Shown here piece after piece: positions 41,620-50,735 of a DNA stretch of 64,000 nt. The position numbers were made by a program, and so were the translations under genes. A model generated the notes under the pieces. The model had not been told where the DNA came from and searched no databases. It saw nothing but the letters and a program-made list of their open reading frames with translations. Positions within the stretch are counted from its first letter, which is position 1. Each line of letters begins with the position of its first letter. This DNA comes from Porphyra umbilicalis (Eukaryota > Rhodophyta > Bangiophyceae > Bangiales > Bangiaceae), in contig KV918866.1 in NCBI GenBank assembly GCA_002049455.2, forward strand, positions 160,202-224,201, read 5' to 3'.

Positions 41620-42615
41620 GCCATTGTCGAGACGCGGCGAGCAGCCACACGCAGCACGAAGCAGGGGGGGAAGGCGGAGGAGATGGGAGGTGAGGCTTGG
41701 GGGGGTAAGGGACAAAGTGCAGACCGATAGCACTTGCCCAAAAGCGACACGGTCGCGGTGGAGCGCCACTTGGGGCGGGGCGCGTGGCGACAGGTCGCCG
41801 CCATTCGACGGGCGGCCGAGGTGGGCACGGGGGCGCTTGGCGAGCACGGGCTTGCAGAGGCGGCGGGGCACCCACCGCAGCACCCGTACGGGTGCTCACG
41901 GCCGTGTGCGGGGCGCTGCCGGGGACCACGCGCGGCCGCGGCGCAGACCGCCGCGGGGTGCGGCGCGGGGACGTTGCCCCCCGTCAGACTGATGTGTCAG
42001 GCGCTCGCTCGCGTGACGGAGATTGAAGGCTGCGGCACAAAGGGTACTTGCCCCTCCACGTCATCGAGCAGCCGTCCCCGCAGAGGACAAATGGGGACTT
42101 TCTATTGGCCCGAAACGGAAACCTGCGGTGGTACCACGGTCGGGCCGTGGCCGACTCACCTCTCGACCCCCGCTCCCTGCGTCTCGTTCCCATCCGCCCC
42201 CTGCAGCCGCGTGACTGTCGTTGCCCGGGCGGTCCTCCCCAGACCCCTTCTTCCACGGGCCAGCCCCGCCTGGTGCCATCCGTCGGCCCAATCTCCGGTG
42301 CACCTCGGCCACCCCCGCTGTCGTCTCCTCGGCTGCAGGCGGCGGCGCGGTCGTCAGCAAGGAGGCCACCCTCGTTTGGCTGGCACGTGCCGGGCACGGT
42401 GCCTTGTTGGGCGGCGCGCTCGCTGGTGCGAAACTTTTATTCTTTTTTTTTGTTGTTGTTCTTCTCCCCTCGTCCTCGACTGCTGCGTCCCACGCGCTCA
42501 GCACCACCGCGTTTGTCCCCCCCACCACCGTCCTCTCCATTGACGCCACGGCCACGTTTTCTGTGACTGGTGCCAGTGCCACACTTGGACGTCGACACCC
42601 TGCCACGGCTTTTCC
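41620..42615. other. Divergent promoter region, purU-like and MFS genes
   Basis: ORFs are present but without motifs. A T-rich patch lies at 42440-42460. Confidence 0.4.
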
Positions 42616-44455
42616 ATGACGGGCGCCGTCTCCCCCGCGGGGGCCATGGGGCGCCCCTCCCCCCCCTCCCCGCCGCCCGCCTCCCCCCCCCCCCCGCCAA
42701 GCAGCGGCACCCCCCCCACACCAAGTGGGTCGTGGCCGCCGCGGCCATGGCCATGAACTGCATCCAAGCGGGCACCTTTTTCATGACGCCCACGACGCTG
42801 CTGCCGGTCATGGCCGCCGACCTCGGCCTGTCGGTTGGCCAAGCGATGCTGCCGCTCGCCGCCGGCAAGCTCGCCTACGTGGCGCTCCTCGTCCCCGGCG
42901 GCGTGTTGGTCGACGCCGCCGGCCCGCGGGCGGGGGTGCTCGGCGGCATTGCCGGCTTGGCCGCCGTCACAGCCGTCTACGCCGTTGCCGTGCGGGGGCT
43001 GTGGGCGATGGGCGTTGCGCACGTGGCGCTCGCCACCTTTTCCTCCGTGTCGGGCGTGCCCGTCTACTCCCTCTTTATTGCCGGCTGGTTTGGGGGGGGG
43101 GGGGCATGGGCCTCGCCATGGGCTTTGTGCTGGCGGGGTACAGCTTGGCGGGCACCGCCGTGCCGGCGCTCATCGGACCCGTGGCGGGGCGGTGGGGGTG
43201 GCGTGCCGCCATGGGCGTCGTGTCGGCCGTGCTGTCGTGCGTCGGGTTGCCGCTGACCTACTTTTTCCTCCTGGACAAGGAGGAGGAGGAGGAGGAGGAG
43301 ATGGTGTGGGGGGGGACGCCGAGCGGGGGGGGGTGCCGTCGCCGGTAGCGCCCGCCTCTCTGGGGGAGGAGGGCACAGCCGACGCGCACGACGCGTCCCC
43401 GCAGCTGTCGCCGTCGGTAGTCGGTGCGGACGGTGGCATGCAGCTTTCCCCGATTGCAGAAAGCGCTGTCGCGCCCTCTGTCGACACGGTCGCCCCAGCC
43501 GCTACCGCCGCTGACTCTGACTCTGGCCCTGCCACGGGCGGCACTGCCCCGACGCCACCCGGTGGGCCGGTGCTCTTTCCCACCCTCCCGACGGACGCGG
43601 CGACGGCGGCCATGGCGGCGGCCGCTGCCGCCGGTGACGCGGCGGCGGCGGCCACGGCGGCGGCGGCCGCGGCGTCTGCCCGCCGCCGCACCTTTCTCGG
43701 CTTTGCCGCCTCGTACGCGCTGATGCAGTACACGTTTGGGTCACTCGGGGAGAACCTGCTTTTTTTCCTCACCATTGACCGGGGGATGCCCCTGTCGGTG
43801 GCGTCGCTCTACTTTTCGGCCCTCAACGGCTGCGCGTTTCTCGCCAAGCTCGCCGGCGGGCACCTTGGTGACCGCTTCAACCGCTTCCGCATTGCGGGGG
43901 GCGCGTCGCTGCTCACCGCCATTGGCGTGTCCCTGCTCTTTGCGTCGGGCTCGTGGGCGCCCGTCGGCGCCGGCGACGGCGTCGACGGGGGCGGGGACGC
44001 CCTCGAGGGCGTCCGCCTGCCGACCCTGACCGCGTCGCCGTGGGTCGTCCTCGCCTTCACGATCGTCTTTGGCCTCGGCTACGGGGCGACCTTCAACTGC
44101 CTCTACTCCCTCGGGCCGGTGGTGTTTGGGCGGCGGGACCTCGGGCGCGTGCAGTCGGCGCTGTTTGGGTGCGGGCTGCTCGGCAACGCGACGGGGGCGG
44201 TCGTGTCGGGCGCCCTCCGCACGGCCTACTCGACGTACGACTTGCCGTTTTTGTTGGCCGCCACCGCCTGCGCGGCCAACGTGTTGACCTTTTCCGCAAC
44301 GCGGCGGGTGTGCGAGGCGGCCGCGGGGGAGCGCCTGCGCCACGCCGACGCGGCGGCGGCGGCGGCGGCGGCGGCTGACGCGGCCACGGCCGCCGCCCCG
44401 TCGACGGCGCGTCGGGCGGACAAGGGCGCCAAAGCTGTTGCCCCCGCGGGCGGCG

Positions 44456-44494
<39 letters not shown>

Positions 44495-45305
44495 ACGGCG
44501 AGGCGGTGGCCAAGCCCCCCCCCACCGCCGCCGAAGACACCCCCCTCCTCGGCCGCGGCTTTTTGCGCCACCGCCCGTCGTCAGGGGTGTCCCCCTATGG
44601 CTCGGGCGCGTCGACGCCCGCCGGCGACGGGGCGGCGCGGGCGGCGGCGCTCGCGCACCCCGGCCCCGCCGCTGCGTTTGCGGCCGCCCTCGCGGCCACG
44701 GCGGGCTCGCCCGGCGGCGACGGCCCCGCCGGTCGCGCGCTGCTCCGCGCCTCCCGCTCGGTCAGCTCGTCCTTGACCGCCGCCGCCGCTGCGGCGGCGG
44801 CGGGCGGGGCCCCCCCCTCCCCCGGGGGTGCGTCGCCAGCCGCCTCGTGGCGTGTCGTCGGTGGGCGCGTGCGCCTGTCGGCGTCGCGCGACAGCCTGCT
44901 CTCGACAGCCTCGTCGGCGGCGCGGCCGCCGTCGGGGGGGGGGCTCTTCCCCGCGCCCCTGCGCCGCCGCGCGGGCGGCCGCACGCCCGTTGGGGAATCG
45001 ACCGACGCGCTCGCGCCCGCCCGCCGCGCGCCGCACATGAACCGCAGCGTGTCGGTCGATTGGCTGCCGCCGCCGGGATCCCGGCCGTGGCGCGCCGGGG
45101 GGGGGGGGGGGGGGGGGACGCTGGCCACAGCGTCGACAGCGTTGGGGAGGGAGGGAGGGGGCTCGGCTCCGTCGCCGCCGCGCTCGTGGCGAGCGGCCTC
45201 TTGACGGCGAGCGTCGAGTACGCGCCCGTCTTGGACGCGCACACGGGGATGACCGCCGACGATACGATTGCCGAGGCGGAGGAGGAGGCGGAGCAGGGGT
45301 GGTAG
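42616..45305 (+). CDS. MFS transporter, four frame shifts at homopolymers
   Basis: Start at ATG 42616 (MTGAVSPAGAMG). The frame then changes at C13 42683-42695, at G13 43092-43104, at a G run 43308-43315 or 43325-43333, and at G21 45097-45117, each time as if one base were missing. Joined conceptually, it gives a 12-helix MFS protein. The N-half includes WVVAAAAMAMNCIQAGTFFM, LPLAAGKLAYVALLVPGG and GVPVYSLFIAGW; the shifted piece GFVLAGYSLAGTAVPALIG; then a long Ala/Ser loop. The C-half has FAASYALMQYTFG, FSALNGCAFLAKLAGGHLGD, FGLGYGATFNCLYSLGP and LGNATGAVVSGALR. A long disordered C-tail ends in TIAEAEEEAEQGW at 45305. Substrate unknown. Without the last shift the stop is at 45204. Confidence 0.85.
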
Positions 45306-47547
45306 GTGCGAGGGGGTAGGGAGGGGGGGGGGGAGCCTATCGGGCGCTGGTAGTAGAGGCTCGGTCGAGGCGTCTCCAACACGGGACGCCCGACGGTTTT
45401 TTGGAGTGGCGCAGGGCCCGCGCATGCGCCTGAAGTTGTCACCGTCGGGGCGGTTGGGCGCGCCGTGCTCGGCGCCGCGCCGGCGGCGGCTCCCGCCTTT
45501 GGACGTGGCGCCGGTGCTCGTAAAAGGGTCGCTTCCCGCCCGCGCGGTGCGCACCTCTGGCGGCCTGAGGACCAGTGGCGCCCGCGGACACCGTTGGCCG
45601 CCCGTCGTCGACGCAGTCGAGGCGGGCCGACAGCACCGCCGCCATTGACGCGGTCACGGTTACCCCGTGGCACTGCGGAGCGTCGTACACCCCTTTTGTG
45701 CCGTGGCGGGTGGTCGGTGCGCCGCCACGCCGGGCGCCGAGGCCGCGGCCTCGAGCACCATTGCGCTGGGCCTATGTGCGACGAGCCTGGGGGTGAGGGC
45801 CATGATCCACGCGACGGACAGGCGGTCGATGTGCGCCACGAATCGTTGGGGCAGGGGGGGGCTGGGCAGCCCGGCGCACCGGCCGATGAGGCGGCCACAG
45901 ACAGGGTTGGGAGGACGCGCGTGCCGTGGCATCTTCCTGGCTTTGATCATCACACTGCGCACGCGCGGACGGTCAGCGCGCGGCGATCCCCGATCGCAAT
46001 CAGAACACAAAGCACACCGAGCAGCTGTGGTGCTCCAACGCGCCTGCGACCGGCACCACCGCGGGGGCGCATGGTCCAATGCACGTGGTGCTCCCCATGA
46101 AGAGCGGCGGTGCCCCGGTGCCGCCAGCGCAAAGCTGTTTCGCTCCTGGACAAGACTGGATGCTACAAGAATGGAGGAGACTCTGGGCCGACTCGTAGGG
46201 CACGTCCACCGTGCTCCATGAAGCAGGCGAACTGTGAATCCGAACGAAGTTGCGTCCTTTCTGCGCTGTGAATGAACATCGCGATGATCGCACAAGAATG
46301 CCAACGGATGGACATTTGTTGTCCTGTTGGTCGCGGTCTGGCCGTTCAATTCGGAAATCTGTAGGGCTGCCACCTACATCGACGACGGCCGCCGTGGCTG
46401 CCGCACCCGCCGCCGTGGGAGCGGTGACGGTGCCACCCACGCTCGCCACCGGCTGCGTCCAGGATCTGCCACCCAGGACGATTGGATGGTTGTGCAATCG
46501 CGCGCCGGGCAATGCTGCCACCGCTCACCCACAGGGCAGGGTCGGGTCGGCACCGTCCGCCACCACCCTTCGCACCCCCGAGAGGCCCGTGTTGCGCCCC
46601 AGGTATGAACCACAAGCAGCCTGACGGGCTAGCTCGAGATCCATCAAGGCCACCCGCAGCCTTGCTGAAAGAGCAGCTCTGCGGCGTCGTCGACGCTGAT
46701 GGGGCGCATCGGCGCTCAACGGACGTTTGTGCGGTGGCCACTTGATCGCTGCCCCCCAAACAGTCGACGGGACGGGCAGGCGATCGAGCCAGGGCGTGCC
46801 CACATCGTGGCTCGGTGGGTACAGACTGTAGCGTGCGCTGCAAAGTAGGCCGCACGAGGCCGTGCCGTCGCATTCGCGCCATGCAGGTTGCCTCACCATC
46901 CTTCGCCTCGTCGACCGGCAATTGGGTCGCGCGACGCGCCGGCCAACAGTCGCACATACAGGCGGTGGAGACACGCGTAGGTGAAGCACCACGTAACAGG
47001 GATGCCTGCACTCCTTGCTTGTCTCCCTGCTTCGATCTGAGTGAGCCTCGCCCCGTTTTCAGCTCCATGGCCCGCACCGCTCCTCTTGCGCTTTCTGTGC
47101 CTGCCTGGGGTGTAATGGCGCGTGTGCGGCGGGGCGCCAACCAACGCTTGATCGGGATACTCGGGCACGGGGATATGGAGGCAGTGTGAGGGAGGAGTCG
47201 CGGAAAACCTGGGTGGGACATGAGCCGCACGCCCGGGGCATCGCCGCCTCAGTTTGCATTCGGCAGTCGCCTGCGGATGGGCAACTGCCCATCCGCCATC
47301 CACCCTTGCACGGGTGGATGGCCAGGCAACTCCGTCCGCATGGCCCTCTAGGGGATGGTAAAAGGGCTGGGTCTCGCTGTTTCCAGGACAGCGGGGCGAA
47401 ACCGCTTCTACTGCAGCTCGCGGCAGCCAGATGGGAAAGGGAGCTCTCTGGAGCAAGCCTGCGGAGTTTGTGGGAGCACGAGGTGGTGGCACTGCAGCTG
47501 CTGCGGCGAGGTCGTGAGGTGCGTGAGTGGGGCTGGGCGTAGGCGTA
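45306..47547. other. 2.2-kb stretch, no gene identified
   Basis: Composition becomes more balanced after about 45900. ORFs up to about 290 codons on both strands lack motifs and overlap each other. It may include UTRs or a decayed gene. Confidence 0.4.
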
Positions 47548-48621
47548 ATGGATCTCGGCATCGACGCGCTATCCGACGACGCTGTGCGGCTGGTCGTCCG
47601 CCAACTGGCCCGCACCGGGAACGCTGACTTCTTCCACTTTGCGGTCACCTGTCATCGCATCTTCAGTATGGCGGTCACGGAGCTGCGGGTGGTGGAGCTC
47701 GGTCCACCGTTTGTCTTCGAGAGCGTCTCGAACGAGGACCTCGCGGTCGCGGAGCAGCTGAGTCGAATCGCGGCTCACATGCTGCGCCTCGCGGGGCCTC
47801 GCCGGCGCGTGGTGTTGCGTGGCGACGCACTGCCGGAACCCCCGGCCTGGGAACAAGGGTGGCACGTGCAGCGGCGGCCCGCGACCAATTCGTTCCTCCA
47901 GCGTGTACTGGCGGCAGTGGCGATAGCTCCCGTGGAAAGTCTGGTGCTCGACGCCACCACGGTGCGGCTCATGTCGGCCGGCGTGCCCGTGGCTTCACCT
48001 GGAAGCGTGGTGGAGCTGACGATTGACCTCTTGGTCATGCCTGAACTCGTCATTCCGGGTCTGATCTCCCTCCTTGCGCAGGTGGGCCCGTCACTCGATC
48101 GATTAGTGCTCGCTGACCTCCCTCAGGCCTTCCGACCTGGCCACTCCCCTTTCGCGGCATTGCCGGAGCTTGTTGCCGGGCTTCCTGGGCATCCCCCTGT
48201 ACTGCTTCCACAGTTGAGCACTCTCCACCTCATAGGGGAGGTCGCGGAGGAGGCAATGGCCCGTCTAGTGGAGGCGGCTCCGTTCGTGCAGACCCTGCAC
48301 ATTACGGGCGAGATCTCCCTGCACGCCCTGAGGCCGGCAGCCCTCCCCGCGTGGCCTTCACTTGCGGACGTGGGGGTGGTGCTGACGCGGCTGCCCCCGC
48401 AGCAGATTGGTGCCCGCCCCTTCTTATCTGGTCGTCGCCTCACGCGGCTCATCATCTGCGAGTCCGACCTTGGTGCAACCATCAATAGAGAGCAGTTCGG
48501 GTCGTCCTTACCGTCGGAGGTGTCAGGTGCTCTGGCAGCAATGGTGGAGCGGCCTGACACGTGCTCTATTGGGCTACCCTGTGCCGACGTTCCGCATGCC
48601 GGCTTCCTGCCGGCCGCGTAG
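47548..48621 (+). CDS. F-box/LRR-like protein
   Basis: 357 residues from ATG 47548 (MDLGIDALSDDAVRLVV). The first ~45 residues resemble an F-box (LSDDAVRLVVRQL, FAVTCHRIFSMAV). The rest has leucine-rich segments: VESLVLDATTV, LDRLVLADLP, LSTLHLIGEVAEEAM, VQTLHITGEISL, LTRLIICESD, spaced irregularly as in plant-type LRRs. Such proteins pick substrates for SCF ubiquitin ligases. Both halves are called from pattern only, and some degenerate LRR proteins have no F-box role. Base use is more balanced than in the 28-45 kb island. Confidence 0.6.
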   Translation: MDLGIDALSDDAVRLVVRQLARTGNADFFHFAVTCHRIFSMAVTELRVVELGPPFVFESVSNEDLAVAEQLSRIAAHMLRLAGPRRRVVLRGDALPEPPAWEQGWHVQRRPATNSFLQRVLAAVAIAPVESLVLDATTVRLMSAGVPVASPGSVVELTIDLLVMPELVIPGLISLLAQVGPSLDRLVLADLPQAFRPGHSPFAALPELVAGLPGHPPVLLPQLSTLHLIGEVAEEAMARLVEAAPFVQTLHITGEISLHALRPAALPAWPSLADVGVVLTRLPPQQIGARPFLSGRRLTRLIICESDLGATINREQFGSSLPSEVSGALAAMVERPDTCSIGLPCADVPHAGFLPAA

Positions 48622-49078
48622 AGAGGGCGGGACTGAGTGGGTGGCGGGTGCTCTTTGGCACACCGAGTGCGAGCGTCAGCTGGACCATGGGGGGGACGAT
48701 GTAAACGGACACGAGTGTTGTTGTTGCATGTTCTGCCACGGCTATCGAGTTACACATTCTTACCCCCACTACTCTACCTTCTTCCCCTCCACCAGACTGC
48801 TTGATCTGCCTTCGGACACCCCCTGGACGGCAACGCACGCTGTCCACACTGCCGTTTGTAGCTGCTTGAGGAATCGCACTACTTCTGACAAGCGGGTGTC
48901 CTTGGTGCCGCAGATGACCTTCATGCACCCGTGTAAAAAACGTCGAGTACACACTCCCGCTTGTGTTCTACTCTCTCATGCCAGCCACCCCCCCCCCTGC
49001 GCTGGCCCGCCTTGGCCAAAGTCATGAGCACGCTCACTTGTCAAAGCCCCCCTCCCAATGACCCTCCTCACGCTTCTC
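48622..49078. other. Convergent 3' spacer
   Basis: No gene seen; 3' flanks of the LRR-like gene and the minus-strand gene at 49079. Confidence 0.5.
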
Positions 49079-49714
49079 TCAGGGCCATGGCGTGCCCCAC
49101 GTCTGCCGCTGAATGTTGATGATATCCGTCTCGCGGTCGATGAACGTGTGCAGCCACTTGAACGACAACTGCCAATTCACCGGGTTGGCCCTCAAGAAAT
49201 CACCAATATCCCCATGAACCCGTTCCGCGAGGCCGAGCTGGTCCTCCCACTCCTGCGCCACCTTCTGGAGAAGGGCAGGGTCGACGCGGGCGCTTGCGTA
49301 CCCGGGTGTACACACTGCCGCCGTTGCTGCCGACTGGGTCACACCGCGGCGACGCAGAGTCTGGAACGCCCAGATCGCCACGTGAAAGTTGTTCGCGAGC
49401 AGGTCACCGGCCTTCTTCGCAACGTCATCACGACGGCACTCAGCATGGGGGAAACGGCCGGGTGGGGGCATGTACGGCAGCGGGCCCGCCAATTCACATC
49501 TACCGCACGGGCAGGCGGGAAGAGAGGGCGGCGGCTTGCCGGCGGCCCGGTCCAAGGCAATGTAGTAGATGATGTTGCTCACATTGGGGGGAGGCTTGGT
49601 GCCCTCCAGCGCCGCCAAGAGGGCAGCCGAAGGCCCCGGAGAGCCCGCAGGCGGGGACGTAGGGATCTGCAGCACCCAGTCCGCGAACCGCAGGGGCAGC
49701 AGATCAGACGGCAT
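49079..49714 (-). CDS. Conserved-looking hypothetical protein
   Basis: 211 residues from ATG 49714 (MPSDLLPLRFADWVLQI). A Cys/His-containing segment (LPACPCGRCELAGPLPYM, then HAECRRDD) may bind metal. The rest is helical (KKAGDLLANNFHVAIWAFQ, VAQEWEDQLGLAERVHGDI) and ends FKWLHTFIDRETDIINIQR. The balanced composition and good helices argue for a real protein. The frame stays open another 106 codons upstream. I do not recognise the family. Confidence 0.5.
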   Translation of the reverse strand: MPSDLLPLRFADWVLQIPTSPPAGSPGPSAALLAALEGTKPPPNVSNIIYYIALDRAAGKPPPSLPACPCGRCELAGPLPYMPPPGRFPHAECRRDDVAKKAGDLLANNFHVAIWAFQTLRRRGVTQSAATAAVCTPGYASARVDPALLQKVAQEWEDQLGLAERVHGDIGDFLRANPVNWQLSFKWLHTFIDRETDIINIQRQTWGTPWP

Positions 49715-50735
49715 GGTGAAGCCCCCGAAAGATACACAAGCAATCGTACGGGGCCGCCGAGGGGGTGGTGGGGGCGAGAGATTGGAGCGGACAGGGATGG
49801 AAGATGAGTGACGGCCGATGTGAGGGGGCTGGGGAGCGGTGTCGAGGGGGAGTCGGGTCCCACCAGTGCCGCGGGTGAGCCGGTCGACGACCGGTGGTGA
49901 GCATGGCACTGAGCACGGTTGCGGTCGGCATGCCGCGGAAGGGGTAAAGGACACCCAGACAGGAGTCGGGTGTGTGCACGAACGCAGTGCCAGAGTGGGG
50001 CGCTTTCCGTCGTGGGGGCCTCCAGAGCACACACGCTACCAGCAGGCGCGGCAGCGGCTCGCAACCTCCTGCGCCTGGAAAGCGCGCTAGTGCTTTGTTG
50101 GCCGCGACGAGGCTCGTCCCCGCGACCGCCACACGCTGCCCAGCAAGGCGGGTATTGCGCAGCTGCCCATCTAAAATACATCCGCAAGCGCCGGTATCGT
50201 GAAGATGATCGCCGATTGATTGGGTCAAACGGTGATTCTGATAGACGACCAGTGGCCACGCCTAGTTAAGGTGACTCTTACGGGTCTGAGCATTACACAC
50301 GACAGAGCTGCAACGTGCTAAAATACCACTGGTCGAGGGCGATTTGGGACGCGTCCCAATTTTATAGGCCTTCAATGCCCCTGTGAGAGGGGTGGCTGAC
50401 CGGAGAGGATGAGCAATGGATTGAGCCGTGATCCGCCGGATCACGTGTTGCCCGCGTTTTTTTGCCCGCTCGTTTCCACGCCGGTCGCCTGCAGGCGTTC
50501 CAGAGGCCCCCGAGCCCATACGATCGCCGACTGGTTGTCTTCCTGCTGTGGAGGGGTGCAATATGGCGGACGACGATGGAGACCGGATGTAAGTGCGACC
50601 GTTTTGTGAGGAGCAGCCCGCAGCGGAGCGGGGGGAGGGGGGGGGAGCGGCTGGGTCCTGCAGACTGCAACAGAGACACTCACATTTTCCGCGTACTATC
50701 TACGTACCCCCCCCCCTTTTTTCTGGTTATTGTGA
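49715..50735. other. 5' flanks of two divergent genes, no gene
   Basis: Contains a short palindrome tgatccgccggatca near 50430. ORFs are unconvincing. Confidence 0.4.

Noticed and set aside
45465-46373. ORFs of about 210-240 codons on both strands
   Set aside because: Overlap each other, lack motifs and have no consistent composition; no gene called.
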